A DNA stretch of 45,107 bases from Lentisphaeria bacterium. GTDB lineage: Bacteria > Verrucomicrobiota > Lentisphaeria > JABSQK01. Positions 8,995 to 17,669 of this stretch are shown one piece after another (the first letter of the stretch is position 1; each line of letters opens with the position of its first letter). The translations under genes were made by a program, and so were the position numbers. The notes under the pieces are model-generated. The model was not told the origin of the DNA. It was given only the letters and a program-made list of their open reading frames with translations, and did not search any database. The stretch spans positions 1 through 45,107 of the forward strand of contig JABSQK010000014.1 in assembly GCA_013215875.1 (NCBI GenBank). The letters are read 5' to 3'.

Positions 8995-10215
8995 ATGAAT
9001 AAAGTTTTGATCGACCATGTCCCTGCAGACTTTCCTGTAGGCTTCTGTCTGCTGTCTACTGAAACCGTACACTATATCGCGTATTATAACGCTGACCATG
9101 AAATGGTTATTGTGCAGCGTGATATCAACACTGAAAAATCTGTCACAAAAATAGTACCGACAAAGATTGGCTGCGATTCGCATAATTATGTGACGCTGGC
9201 ACTGGATAAAGACGGACACCTGCATGTTTCAGGAAATATGCACTGCGTTCCTCTGATTTATTTTCGCACACAAATAGCCGGCGATATTTCCAGTCTGGAA
9301 AAAGCCGAGATGACTGGTTTGATTGAAGATGGCGTAACTTATCCTGTATTTTTTAAAACGTCTGAAGGAGACCTAGTTTTCACGTACCGTGATGGCGGCT
9401 CTGGTTGTGGTAGTAATTATTTTAATCGCTACGATTGCGAGACGACGACGTGGTCCCGGTTGGTCGATGGAAAGATATTTGATGGCGACGGAAAGTGTAA
9501 TGGCTACATGATCGCACCGAGCAAAGGCCCGGATGGCTATTTTCATGTCTACGGAGTTTGGCGTGATACGCCAGCCTGCGAAACAAACCATGACCTGACA
9601 TATATTCGTTCGAAAGATCTTCTAAATTGGGAAAATGCTTTTGGAGAAAAACAAGAACTGCCTGTTAACTCAGATAGCAGTACTTGCTTTGTTGACCCTA
9701 TACCAGCAGAAGGTGGCATCATCAACGGTTGCATAAAACATGTATTTGACCAGCAAGACAGAATTCACTTGCTGTATCACAAGTCTGATGCCAATGGCTA
9801 TATGCAAATATATGTCGCGCGTATTGAAAATGATGCATGGCGAATCGAACAAGTCAGTAACTTTAGCGATCGTATCTGGTTTGAGGGCTACGGATCCATG
9901 GGTTTCATTGGAATCACCCTCGATAAATTTGAAATTATAGATGATCATCTCGTTATTCAATACCATCACAAGACAGAGGGCTATGGACTAATTACCCTGG
10001 ATAAAAATCTAAATCCACAGCCACATATAAAAGGGGATGAAGCAGAAGCACCGATTCTGCCGAAAAGCAATTTTCCGGGCATGCAAGTCAGGCGATGCAA
10101 TGATAGATCGACAAACTCAGCATATTTACAATGGGAAACACTTTCACAAAACCGTGATCAACAACGCGAAGGCGACTTGCCGGATCCATCACCTTTATAC
10201 CTCATTGAAGAATAA
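8995..10215 (+). CDS. BNR_4-family beta-propeller protein, ulvan-lyase-like
   Basis: A 406-residue protein without a signal peptide. It has the features of BNR_4 propellers: CDSHNYVTLALDKDGHLHVSGNMH (about residues 60-84), then FTYRDGGSGCGSNYFNRYD (about 128-146), GDGKCNGYMIAPSKGPDG (about 162-180), and further W/D-rich blades. The two His residues of DSH and NMH are 20 residues apart. From memory, this matches the spacing of the catalytic His pair of PL24/PL25 ulvan lyases, which are seven-bladed propellers of this fold. Lyase activity is therefore plausible, but many BNR_4 proteins are uncharacterised, and the lack of an export signal is odd for a polysaccharide lyase. A good AAGGG ribosome site precedes the ATG, and a 20-bp dyad lies just upstream. 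Confidence 0.65.
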   Translation: MNKVLIDHVPADFPVGFCLLSTETVHYIAYYNADHEMVIVQRDINTEKSVTKIVPTKIGCDSHNYVTLALDKDGHLHVSGNMHCVPLIYFRTQIAGDISSLEKAEMTGLIEDGVTYPVFFKTSEGDLVFTYRDGGSGCGSNYFNRYDCETTTWSRLVDGKIFDGDGKCNGYMIAPSKGPDGYFHVYGVWRDTPACETNHDLTYIRSKDLLNWENAFGEKQELPVNSDSSTCFVDPIPAEGGIINGCIKHVFDQQDRIHLLYHKSDANGYMQIYVARIENDAWRIEQVSNFSDRIWFEGYGSMGFIGITLDKFEIIDDHLVIQYHHKTEGYGLITLDKNLNPQPHIKGDEAEAPILPKSNFPGMQVRRCNDRSTNSAYLQWETLSQNRDQQREGDLPDPSPLYLIEE

Positions 10216-10338
10216 ACGTCGTCCAAGTGCTTTCTTTAGAGTTAAAGTATTCGCCCAAAATTTCTAGAAAATGCAACACAGCTGGGTGCAAAATATAATA
10301 CAATTTGGATAATGAACTTATTCTTCAAAAATTTTAAG

Positions 10339-10356
10339 TTTCAGGTAGACCTGAAA
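10339..10356. promoter_or_regulatory. Candidate operator (18-bp dyad)
   Basis: TTTCAGGTAGACCTGAAA is a perfect 8-base inverted repeat around a 2-base centre, 64 bases before the ATG at 10421. It has the same architecture as the dyad at 8951-8970 but different bases. A TATAAT-like box lies upstream at 10294-10299, so a repressor bound here would sit just downstream of a promoter. Confidence 0.4.
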
Positions 10357-10420
10357 GAAAATTGCGATTAATCTATGCCTTTCTTAACAAAACATAAACA
10401 TGGAAAATGGAGGATGAAGA

Positions 10421-10804
10421 ATGCCGAACCCTGGAAAATGCCCCGGAGAATCTGTATTTAATAAAGGGAAAGTAAGAGTACAAGCAGTTGCAGCAACAGA
10501 GGCTGCAGCTTTTGCTGCGATGCAGCTCTTGCTGCCGCAAGCAAAAATAGATGCTGAAACTGCTCAAACTGCTGCATATAGAGCTGCACTCGCAGTAGGA
10601 GATGCAGGGTGTAAGCCAGGAGTTGCTCCTTGCGACCCCTGTTCTGCAATATACCTTGGGCAGGTGATCGGCCCTTGGGAAGGCGCGATTACACAAGCTG
10701 ACAATACATTTTTGGCTCGCGGGGGCTATAAATGGGAAGTATTAGTTATTTGTGAATGCCCAGAGGAAAAAGACAAAGAAGAGCCTGTGCAAAAAAAGGC
10801 TTAG
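10421..10804 (+). CDS. Small Ala-rich, Cys-rich protein of unknown function
   Basis: I do not recognise this 127-residue protein. It has no signal peptide. A central Ala/Gln/Glu-rich helix (about residues 20-60) is flanked by cysteine motifs: KCPGE near the start, CKPGVAPCDPC (about 64-74), and a final CECPEE. A charged KDKEEPVQKK tail closes it. The Cys spacing could bind metal or form disulfides. The ribosome site GGAGG lies 8 bases before the ATG, which supports real translation, and a dyad and a TATAAT box lie upstream. It stands alone between the BNR gene and the convergent sugar-isomerase operon. Confidence 0.55.
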   Translation: MPNPGKCPGESVFNKGKVRVQAVAATEAAAFAAMQLLLPQAKIDAETAQTAAYRAALAVGDAGCKPGVAPCDPCSAIYLGQVIGPWEGAITQADNTFLARGGYKWEVLVICECPEEKDKEEPVQKKA

Positions 10805-10899
10805 TCTTTGCTCTGTTGATGGAAGAAGTCTAGCAATTGTAACGTATCGACTGGAACATGACTGGACTTCTTTCATTTCGCGACACGATAAGGATATCG

Positions 10900-11700
10900 T
10901 CAGCTGCGAGCGTCATCCATCGCTTTGAATGATGCTTCAGCCGCTTCCCAGGCATTGTAGCCTGGGGCATTCCAAACCATGCCACTCACTTCGACAACCA
11001 CCGGTAGTGTGGTTCCCGTTGCATCTATCGCATTGCAGAAAACATTTAAGTCCATGTCGCCAGCACCGGGCAATAGAAATTCGAATTGATCACCTTCCAG
11101 CATGTTGCCATCTTTTATGTGCATATGCGCGGCATGCGGCATACACAAATCAATAGAATGTTGCAGGTCGCTATCCATTAAATAGAAATGACTGTAATCA
11201 AAGTTCAGTTTTAAATGTGGATGATTCGCGTCTCGCATGAGCCAGTCTGCCTTGTCCGGCGTATCAATCGCCATACCGATGTGTGGTTCAATCGCCAGAA
11301 GCACATTGTGTTTTGCCGCTTCATCAGCCCAAACAAGTAAGATGTCACGAATCTCCATTTTGCTTTTTTCCCAATCCCAATGCCCCGGCGGCATGCTACA
11401 AATTACCGCGGGATCATCTCCGAAATTTAGATCATTGGCCAATTCGCAAGCAGTCTTAAATCCGTCTAATGGATCATCCCCTTTTGCTGTACCGAGAAAA
11501 ATTGGTGGCGGGAATCCGAGTTCTTGAAAAAGCGTTACCAATCGTGTGCGATCGGCTGCATCAAGTTCACTTGGTGCAGTGGGCCAGCCATCGGTGACCA
11601 TAAGTTCTATGGCTTCATAACCCATCTCTCGTAAGCGGGGCAGGGCAGTAAAGACATCTTCATCCCGCATTCCGTAAGTACCGTAGCCAATCTTAATCAT
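10900..11700 (-). CDS. Sugar phosphate isomerase/epimerase-like TIM-barrel protein
   Basis: A 266-residue protein of the xylose-isomerase-like (AP_endonuc_2) family, cytoplasmic. Visible signatures are the N-terminal GYGTYGMRDEDVF and GYEAIELMV strands, AIEPHIG (a metal-ligand Glu, about residue 143), LKLNFDYSHF (Asp/His, about 170-175), HMHIKDG (His, about 199-205) and VVVEVSG (Glu, about 247). Together they form the usual E-D-H-E metal site. Such proteins isomerise or epimerise keto sugars and inositol derivatives, but the substrate is not readable. Its ATG immediately follows the stop of the MDR dehydrogenase (TAA-ATG), so it is the last gene of a three-gene operon. Confidence 0.8.
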   Translation of the reverse strand: MIKIGYGTYGMRDEDVFTALPRLREMGYEAIELMVTDGWPTAPSELDAADRTRLVTLFQELGFPPPIFLGTAKGDDPLDGFKTACELANDLNFGDDPAVICSMPPGHWDWEKSKMEIRDILLVWADEAAKHNVLLAIEPHIGMAIDTPDKADWLMRDANHPHLKLNFDYSHFYLMDSDLQHSIDLCMPHAAHMHIKDGNMLEGDQFEFLLPGAGDMDLNVFCNAIDATGTTLPVVVEVSGMVWNAPGYNAWEAAEASFKAMDDARS

Positions 11701-12705
11701 TTATTTTGTCCAATCGAATACAACACCAAGGGCATTTGCCTTGTCTTTGATTAAGCTGTCATATGCTTCCTGGCAGTTGTCCGGTTCATAGACTTGAGTG
11801 ACCAATGGACCCAGTTTCAATTTGCCACGATCGGTTAGATCCGCGAGAATACGCAGGTTGCGCTGCTGGTTGTGTTTCAAACTTTCCTGTGGCTTAATCG
11901 GAATATTCCATTCGTGCGCACCCTTAATTGTGATGTTACCATGCGGTTTCCAAATATGCACATTGTTTAGAAATGGGGTGAGATCGGTTTTAAATTCACC
12001 GCGAGGGGAACCAACCAAAATCAAATTACCACTTTGCGCACAATAGCCTGCGGCTTGTTCAACCACTGCTGGTACACCGGTACATTCGAATACATGTTCA
12101 GCGCCTTTGCCATTGGTCTTAGCCAGGACTGCTGCCATCACATCTTCGGTTGATGCATTGATGGTGTGTTCAATTCCACACGTATTAGCAATGGTCAAAC
12201 GGTTATCCAACTGATCTATTAAAATCGGTGTCACTCCGGCAATCTCTAGCAACTGCGCCAGCAATTGTCCAACCAGGCCAGCGCCTGTAACCACAGCGTA
12301 ATCACCAATCTCCGGTTGTGCCGCACGCAAACCGCCAAAGGCAACCATCGCCATGCCAAGAAGTGAGGTCTCTGGCTTTTCCAATGAATCAGGCAGCCCT
12401 GCGATTAACATTGCACCCACCACATGACTGGCATGGTGCGTATGACTAAAAACTAAATCGCCCTCAGAAAATTTGCTCTTCTCACCAGCAGCTACCACAC
12501 GACCAATGGCCCGATTGCCAATGCCTGTAGGGAATACGCCTTCCTGTAGACCTGTCAGCTTGGCAAGTTCTGTGCCCACACTGACACAGGAATACGATGT
12601 TTTGATGACGATGCCATCGGCAGGCGGATCGATACTTGTCGAATCCGTTTCAATGATCACCTTGTTAAGGTCCGCAAAAATGATTTTCTTTATGTCTGCG
12701 TCCAT
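11701..12705 (-). CDS. Zinc-type MDR alcohol/polyol dehydrogenase-like protein
   Basis: A 334-residue member of the medium-chain dehydrogenase family. The N-terminal catalytic part has YSCVSVGTE (the Cys of the catalytic zinc site, followed by GTE) and HTHHASHV. The cofactor domain has VVTGAGLVGQLLAQL (Rossmann GxGxxG, about residues 138-152) and a following acidic residue, which suggests NAD(H). GAEHVFECTG and GNLILVGSPRG follow the family pattern. The structural-zinc four-Cys lobe is missing, as in the BchC/bi-domain-like subgroup. It probably oxidises or reduces a sugar or polyol in concert with the isomerase downstream. It starts 5 bases after the stop of the DJ-1-family gene, so the two are cotranscribed. 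Confidence 0.78.
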   Translation of the reverse strand: MDADIKKIIFADLNKVIIETDSTSIDPPADGIVIKTSYSCVSVGTELAKLTGLQEGVFPTGIGNRAIGRVVAAGEKSKFSEGDLVFSHTHHASHVVGAMLIAGLPDSLEKPETSLLGMAMVAFGGLRAAQPEIGDYAVVTGAGLVGQLLAQLLEIAGVTPILIDQLDNRLTIANTCGIEHTINASTEDVMAAVLAKTNGKGAEHVFECTGVPAVVEQAAGYCAQSGNLILVGSPRGEFKTDLTPFLNNVHIWKPHGNITIKGAHEWNIPIKPQESLKHNQQRNLRILADLTDRGKLKLGPLVTQVYEPDNCQEAYDSLIKDKANALGVVFDWTK

Positions 12706-12710
12706 TGCGT

Positions 12711-13289
12711 TTATCCGTTGCGTTTTTCGCGTTCTTCAAGAAGCAAATTTATCCACGCTGGCATATATTTTCCATGATCACACCACACGCGACCGCTGAT
12801 CAAGTTGCGATCAATCACGCAGGCTTCATCAACAAAAGTGCCGCCACATATTTCCAAATCAAATTTACATTTACCGACTGTAGCCATTCTGCGGCCCTTT
12901 ACGCAATCTGCATAGGCAGGAATTTCCACGCCGTGGCAAACACAGGCGATGGGTAAATCCTTCTCAAAAAAGTAACGGGTGATGCGGACTAGGTCTTCAT
13001 CATAACGAATGTACTCAGGGGCACGTCCGCCAGAAAAGAAAATGCCTAAGTAATCCTCAGGATTGATATCTCTAAAGGCAATATCTGCTTGCAGAGTATA
13101 GCCTTCAAACTCACGGGTGATCTCCCATCCTGCTCCAGGCTCATGTAAGACCATATTAAAACGTTTCGCTTCGGGACCAGCTACCACAGGCTCAATGCCC
13201 TCTTCCTGCACACGTAGAAATGGATAAAGGGTATCCACAGTTTCCGTTGCATCGCCGATGATGATTAAAATCTTTCCTTGGTCACTCAT
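12711..13289 (-). CDS. DJ-1/PfpI family protein
   Basis: A 192-residue class-I glutamine-amidotransferase-like protein. The start is the ATG at 13289 with GGAGAT 7 bases upstream. A TTG four codons further up has no such site. GKILIIIGDATETVDTLYP starts the flavodoxin-like fold. DYLGIFFSGGRAPEYIR holds the family's SGG turn, and IACVCHGVEI holds the nucleophile Cys in a sharp CHG elbow (about residue 105). Members act as glyoxalases, deglycases, proteases or hydratases. The role here is unknown but probably linked to the sugar dehydrogenase and isomerase that follow. It is the first gene of the operon; a promoter may lie in the 170 bases between it and the divergent aldo/keto reductase. Confidence 0.78.
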   Translation of the reverse strand: MSDQGKILIIIGDATETVDTLYPFLRVQEEGIEPVVAGPEAKRFNMVLHEPGAGWEITREFEGYTLQADIAFRDINPEDYLGIFFSGGRAPEYIRYDEDLVRITRYFFEKDLPIACVCHGVEIPAYADCVKGRRMATVGKCKFDLEICGGTFVDEACVIDRNLISGRVWCDHGKYMPAWINLLLEEREKRNG

Positions 13290-13460
13290 TTGTATCTCCA
13301 ATAATTAAGTTCTCCCTACAATGGAGTAAATCAAATAGGCGTCAAGCCTGCATGAATCTATTTGAATCTTTTATTTCACAAAACTGACTTAATTCACCAG
13401 CAAACAGCGGATTGATTAATTCGGGTTTACTGTCTGATGGACAGCAGACAGGGGACAGAT

Positions 13461-14414
13461 ATGCAGTACAGAGAATTTGGGAAAACCGGTATTAATGTAT
13501 CGGTTATTGGTTTGGGCGGCCATGAGTTTGGTGAAGGTGGCTATATTCGCGGTTTTGGTGATGATGGCAAACTGGCCGTTCAGCGTGGCTATGTCTTCGA
13601 TGGTTTTGGCCAGGAAAACCGCCAGCAAATCGTTGCTAAAGCATTGGATCTCGGCATTAATTTATTTGATCTCGCCATCGATTCCGAGAAGGATGCCATG
13701 GGCCGGCAGCTAAAAGATCTTAAGCCATCAGAAGAGATTCTCATCCAGACACGGCCCGAAGGCATGGTCTACAGTTACGACCCAGAAAACCGCCAAATGG
13801 CCCAGTATGATTTGCTGAAAACCGAAGTGCAACGCATCTGCAAAATGATCGGCCGCGATTGTGTCGACATTCTAAACGTCGCATTTCTAAAAACTGCTGT
13901 CGATGCGGACCCGGATTATATGGCTAAAATTGGCGACAATGTCAGCCGACTAAAAGAGGAGGGGCTCATTCGTTTTGCCAGTGCAGATACCTTTTCAGGC
14001 GAACGCTTTTTACTCAGCCAATTAGCCAGCGGTCATTTTGACTCCACCTTCATAAGTTACAATCCCACCGACCAGGCTATGGAAGATAAAATCATTCCCG
14101 ATGCCCACGAACGTGGTATTGCGCTTATCGCCAGAGAATGTTTTCGCAAAGGTCAATGGTTTGCTATAGCAGAAGAGGCAGGCCTCACAGATCGTGCCTT
14201 TGTTGCGCACTTAGGCATAAAGTGGTGTCTAAGGGATGACCGCATCGCCTCTGTCGTTCTTGGTGTTGCCAGTGCGGAACAACTCGAAAGCAATTGTGAA
14301 ATTCTCAACTCACCTGGCTTAAGTGATGAAGAAAGTAGCGCTCTTGAAAAAATGTTAGCAACTGATTTTTTTAAGAAAGAATTGGTTGGCCGTACAACCA
14401 GTCTCAAAAAATAA
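13461..14414 (+). CDS. Aldo/keto-reductase-family protein lacking the usual catalytic residues
   Basis: A 317-residue protein with AKR architecture. The ATG at 13461 follows a GGGGA site and gives MQYREFGKTGINVSVIGLGG, a standard AKR N-terminus. An in-frame start at 13437 lacks this support. INLFDLAIDSEKDAMGRQL corresponds to the D-x-A-x-x-Y-G-x-S-E-x-x-G motif, but the catalytic Tyr is absent. IQTRPEG replaces the catalytic Lys with Arg, and VDILNVAF lacks the catalytic His. The C-terminal IASVVLGVASAEQLESN matches the cofactor-binding end. The fold seems intact, but classical NAD(P)H aldehyde reduction is doubtful, so a different chemistry or a non-enzymatic role is possible. It is divergent from the pfpI operon. 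Confidence 0.7.
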   Translation: MQYREFGKTGINVSVIGLGGHEFGEGGYIRGFGDDGKLAVQRGYVFDGFGQENRQQIVAKALDLGINLFDLAIDSEKDAMGRQLKDLKPSEEILIQTRPEGMVYSYDPENRQMAQYDLLKTEVQRICKMIGRDCVDILNVAFLKTAVDADPDYMAKIGDNVSRLKEEGLIRFASADTFSGERFLLSQLASGHFDSTFISYNPTDQAMEDKIIPDAHERGIALIARECFRKGQWFAIAEEAGLTDRAFVAHLGIKWCLRDDRIASVVLGVASAEQLESNCEILNSPGLSDEESSALEKMLATDFFKKELVGRTTSLKK

Positions 14415-14469
14415 CCTAACAATCATTGTATATAGAACTGATTTAATTAACAGGGACATGAAATGTATA

Positions 14470-14497
14470 TTGACAGACTAATTATTTGTGCTATTGT
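14470..14497 (+). promoter_or_regulatory. Sigma-70-type promoter for the RAYT gene
   Basis: TTGACA (14470-14475), a 16-base spacer and TATTGT (14492-14497) lie about 20 bases before the ATG at 14517, so the leader would be very short. Confidence 0.5.
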
Positions 14498-14516
14498 ACT
14501 AAAAATGGAGAAAGAG

Positions 14517-15524
14517 ATGCGCAGGGCTCGATTGAAAGTTCATAATAGAGACACGTTTTATCATACGATGAACCGTTTGGCGACTTATAAGAAGGACGGG
14601 AAGGATATATTCGATACGGAAGATAAAAACTACTTTGTAAACCTGATGACAAAACTCACTGGGTATTTCAATGTGGAAATCTCATCGTACTGCATAATGG
14701 GTAATCATTATCATATCATATTTAAGCAGAGATGTGAACTGCTTTCGCGTCCTGAAGCGACTCGCAAACATAATGAATACTATAAGGGGATGAAACGCAC
14801 CAAAAAGCTCGAGTATAAAGGGGATAAAGACACTCTGCCATACATGTTGGTTGACATAGATAATGCCAGAGAACGGATGCGCGATATGTCTGAATACATG
14901 AAGGCACTACAACAAGCTTTTACCCTGTGGTACAATAAACGACATGAGAAAATTGGTCCGCTGTGGGATGGACGATTCAAGAGCGTGATTCTCGATGAAA
15001 AAGATGCGCTATGGAAATGCTCTAAATATGTCGCTCTCAACCCTGTACGGTCTGAAATGGTGACAAGCCCAGCAGACTATGAGTTCAGTAGCTGGGGACA
15101 ATGGCAACAAAAGAAATCATCGACTTTTGCGGATTACTTTCATAAGGCGATTCGTAATGCACGAAACAAACCAAGGTGGACTAGCTATCAAGTAATGGAT
15201 GCATTCAGGCTGGATATGGAACGAACGATGAGCTATGAGACTCCCACGATCACTGCATGGGAGCATGCCGAGACGGATTGGGTTCCACAAGCCTATAAAG
15301 ATGAATGTGAAAAGCGTAAGGTGAGTAAACCAAAAGTACTCGAGATACAAGGTAATTGCCAGGTGGATTACTGGACGAAGGGCTGTATCATAAGTTCTAG
15401 TAAGGAATTTATGGATGAGACAGTACAGGATATCTTTGGGGAAGAAGGAATTAGTAAGAGTTATGATATATTGCTGGATGGAGAAGATGAAATGTTGGCT
15501 TATCAAAGAATCCAAAAGAGTTAA
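14517..15524 (+). CDS. REP-associated tyrosine transposase (RAYT), Y1/IS200-like
   Basis: A 335-residue single-copy HUH-type transposase. I chose the ATG at 14517 because GGAG lies 6 bases upstream and because MRRARLKVHNRDTFYHTMNR is the expected N-terminus. Two earlier in-frame ATGs lack this. SSYCIMGNHYHIIFK carries the HUH metal motif (His-Tyr-His). LWYNKRHEKIGPLWDGRFKSVI and CSKYVALNPVRSEMV follow the RAYT-type pattern. RAYTs are domesticated relatives of IS200 transposases and move short palindromic REP sequences. There are no terminal repeats around the gene, as expected for a RAYT. Candidate REP-like repeats occur at 36111 and 41878. Confidence 0.8.
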   Translation: MRRARLKVHNRDTFYHTMNRLATYKKDGKDIFDTEDKNYFVNLMTKLTGYFNVEISSYCIMGNHYHIIFKQRCELLSRPEATRKHNEYYKGMKRTKKLEYKGDKDTLPYMLVDIDNARERMRDMSEYMKALQQAFTLWYNKRHEKIGPLWDGRFKSVILDEKDALWKCSKYVALNPVRSEMVTSPADYEFSSWGQWQQKKSSTFADYFHKAIRNARNKPRWTSYQVMDAFRLDMERTMSYETPTITAWEHAETDWVPQAYKDECEKRKVSKPKVLEIQGNCQVDYWTKGCIISSSKEFMDETVQDIFGEEGISKSYDILLDGEDEMLAYQRIQKS

Positions 15525-15553
15525 TGCTGATAGATTAGGGGAATTAAAAAGAG

Positions 15554-16315
15554 ATGTTATCTGAATCACAGCTACAGTCATTTCATGAGCAGGGATACTT
15601 GAAGATCCCGCAGTTTATCGATGGGCAAACCCTGGCCCGGCTGCAGATGGAAACGGAAGCTCTACATGAGGAGATGGCGCAACTTGCAATTGAAGAAGAT
15701 CGAGTGGGACCCAATAGCAATCTTAAAAATGGAGCAGGCATTGCCTGGGAAGAAGACCTTGAAGCGGGCAAGCTTCGCATTCGCCAATTGATTAACAGTG
15801 AATGTGTATGCCCAAGCATTGCAGAAATTCTCGAATCAGAATCCATGCTCTCTGTCATTCGCCAACTCAGTGGTGAACAGGACATTATCAAATTTCATTC
15901 GAAGCTGCTGATGAAACCCGCCAGGGATGGCAGCTTCACTCCCTGGCACCAGGATTGGGGCTATTGGCAAAGTTACAGGAAAGATCCCTCGCAAATCAAT
16001 TGCATGTTATCGATCGACCCCGCTACATTAGAAAACGGCTGCGTGCGCTTTGTTGCAGGTAGCCATAAGGCTGGGTCCATCGAACATGGCACGGTGCCAT
16101 CGGCATCATTCAGTATTGGTTTGGAAGGGGATATCGATGCTTATGATGCGACGCCTGTTGAGACAGAAGCCGGCGATGCCGTATTTTTCGGCTCGCTGAT
16201 CATTCATGGCTCCGCACCAAACAAATCGAATCAGGAGCGTCGGGCAAATACCTTTGCTTATGATAAGGCGAATAATACGTTGGACGAAGAAAATGAAGAA
16301 CCGTTACTTAAATGA
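15554..16315 (+). CDS. Phytanoyl-CoA dioxygenase (PhyH) family protein
   Basis: A 253-residue Fe(II)/2-oxoglutarate-dependent oxygenase. The metal triad is complete: WHQD (His and Asp, about residues 132-134) and IIHGSAPN (second His, about 218). QERRANTF supplies the Arg that binds 2-oxoglutarate. ENGCVRFVAGSHKAGS is the conserved strand-turn of the family. PhyH enzymes hydroxylate lipids, small metabolites or modified sugars; the substrate here is not identifiable. It follows the RAYT gene by about 30 bases with an AGGGGA site 11 bases upstream, so readthrough from the transposase is possible. It is one of five PhyH proteins in the window, all clearly different from one another. Confidence 0.85.
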   Translation: MLSESQLQSFHEQGYLKIPQFIDGQTLARLQMETEALHEEMAQLAIEEDRVGPNSNLKNGAGIAWEEDLEAGKLRIRQLINSECVCPSIAEILESESMLSVIRQLSGEQDIIKFHSKLLMKPARDGSFTPWHQDWGYWQSYRKDPSQINCMLSIDPATLENGCVRFVAGSHKAGSIEHGTVPSASFSIGLEGDIDAYDATPVETEAGDAVFFGSLIIHGSAPNKSNQERRANTFAYDKANNTLDEENEEPLLK

Positions 16316-16374
16316 AAAATATATAGCATATCCAGGAAAATGAGTCATCATTTCTTAAGACAAAAGGAGTCATC

Positions 16375-16764
16375 ATGTTCAAACAATTAATTATTTTACT
16401 AGCATTAGCCCATTGCTCTGCTGTCTTTGCGAATGAAGGCGATGGCAGGACCGTTGATGAAATAATCGGCAAATGGACATATGAAAGAGTCAAAAAAGTA
16501 CAGAAAAATGGTGCAAAAGAGATATCCAAAATGGGTCTCGTCCTGAGAGCTGAAGGAACGGGAAGTTTAGACTATTGGACGAATGACAAACTTGAAGTAG
16601 AAAAGAGTATCACTTTTGAGTACAAAGTTAAAGGTGATACCATTACCTTTTTTGAAGTCATTAACAAAGATGGTAAGAAAATGAATGATGTTAAAAACAA
16701 ATATCGGCTGATGGATGGCAAGTTTTTTTTCAACAATAAGGAATTAACAACAGCAAATAACTAG
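16375..16764 (+). CDS. Small secreted protein, lipocalin-like pattern
   Basis: A 129-residue protein with a clear signal peptide (residues 1-19, cleavage after VFA). The mature part begins with TVDEIIGKWTYERVKK, and beta-strand-like alternation follows. GKWxYE near the start resembles small lipocalin-like domains in which a G-x-W motif closes the barrel, but similarity beyond that is not visible. A strong AAGGAG site lies 6 bases upstream. It converges on the RraA-like gene and its stop lies in a shared hairpin. Function unknown. Confidence 0.6.
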   Translation: MFKQLIILLALAHCSAVFANEGDGRTVDEIIGKWTYERVKKVQKNGAKEISKMGLVLRAEGTGSLDYWTNDKLEVEKSITFEYKVKGDTITFFEVINKDGKKMNDVKNKYRLMDGKFFFNNKELTTANN

Positions 16765-16775
16765 CCAGGCTAGTT
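16759..16775. terminator. Hairpin between convergent genes
   Basis: AACTAGCCAGGCTAGTT has 7-base perfect arms and a CAG loop, and contains the stop codons of both convergent genes. No T-tract follows on either strand, so it is only a weak bidirectional terminator candidate. Confidence 0.35.
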
Positions 16776-17669
16776 GTTAAGATCCTGAGTTTGTTTGGCC
16801 AATTCTTTTTCAATGATATCCTCCCAGGTGAGTTGCCGATACTTTTTCGGGCATTCCTCATCAAACCAAACTAGAAAATCATCCCATATAGCTTTGGTCC
16901 ATGAGCGGTCGATTTGCGCCACGGTATACACTTTTTCATCAATACGCTGGAAGGCAAAAACATCCCTCACCTTGGTTTGCTCCGCCGTACGGGCAACGTT
17001 CTCTGCCAGTTGAGGCGGTATGAAAACCACCCCGTCACAATTGGCATATACCAGATCGCCAGGCAGGCAGATCGCTTCACCTATCCGGCAGGGAACATTC
17101 AGACCAACCATCACCACATTTTTAATTCCCGTGGGATCATAGCCACGATAAAAAGTAGGAATGCTCTTTTTTCTGATTTGATCAAGGTCGCGTACACCGC
17201 CCCAGATAACCGCACCGCCCGTGCCTTCGGTCCGTTCTTCGATACCGGTAGTTAAATTGCCACCAACAAAGGTTCCCTCGAGAATTTTGTCGAACATGTC
17301 CACCACCATTACATCATACTTCTGCATGATCTGGATAATCCAGGAATTATAAAAACCTTCGCGCCCATCTTCATCACCAATCTTCGTCAATGACGCATGC
17401 AGGTCCAGGCGACTTGGGGCCATTACCGCAGTAACAGCACGTCCAATAAGCACCTTGTCCGGGTGACTGTTTAGAAAACCGTTCTGAAATTGAGCCTCAT
17501 ATCCCCGGCTATGTTGATTCCAAATACCAGTATAAATCTCCTCGATGGTCAAATCACGGAAACGCTCAATTAGCTCATCACTCACTTTGGGACGGCCATT
17601 TTCAAATCGCTCACCTTCCCAGGTGGAGGTAATGCTTTCAATCAGTTCTTTATCATCAAATAACGACAT
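16770..17669 (-). CDS. RraA-like / HMG-aldolase family protein
   Basis: A 299-residue protein of the RraA-like family, which includes 4-hydroxy-4-methyl-2-oxoglutarate/oxaloacetate aldolases and the RNase E inhibitor RraA. The core reads GGAVIWGGVRDLDQIRK (about residues 151-167), then IPTFYRGYDPTG, and LPGDLVYANCDGVVFIPPQL (about 203-222). The GGxRD motif and the GDxxxxxxDGVxxIP motif are the metal/substrate site of the aldolase group. N- and C-terminal extensions make it longer than RraA proper (about 160), as in many PVC and proteobacterial sugar-acid gene clusters. A role as a pyruvate-type aldolase in sugar-acid breakdown is more likely than RNA control. It is monocistronic with an AAGGAAG ribosome site. 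Confidence 0.78.
   Translation of the reverse strand: MSLFDDKELIESITSTWEGERFENGRPKVSDELIERFRDLTIEEIYTGIWNQHSRGYEAQFQNGFLNSHPDKVLIGRAVTAVMAPSRLDLHASLTKIGDEDGREGFYNSWIIQIMQKYDVMVVDMFDKILEGTFVGGNLTTGIEERTEGTGGAVIWGGVRDLDQIRKKSIPTFYRGYDPTGIKNVVMVGLNVPCRIGEAICLPGDLVYANCDGVVFIPPQLAENVARTAEQTKVRDVFAFQRIDEKVYTVAQIDRSWTKAIWDDFLVWFDEECPKKYRQLTWEDIIEKELAKQTQDLNN

Noticed and set aside
10815-10875. GAAGAAGTC...GACTTCTTT inverted repeat after the small Cys-rich gene.
   Set aside because: The loop is long (about 30 bases) and pairing is imperfect; not convincing as a terminator.
14880-14960. In the RAYT, the residue aligned with the usual catalytic Tyr looks like Phe (AFTLWYN).
   Set aside because: As I recall, PVC-type relatives often have Phe at this point, and a Tyr lies four residues later. 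I could not call the transposase inactive from this.
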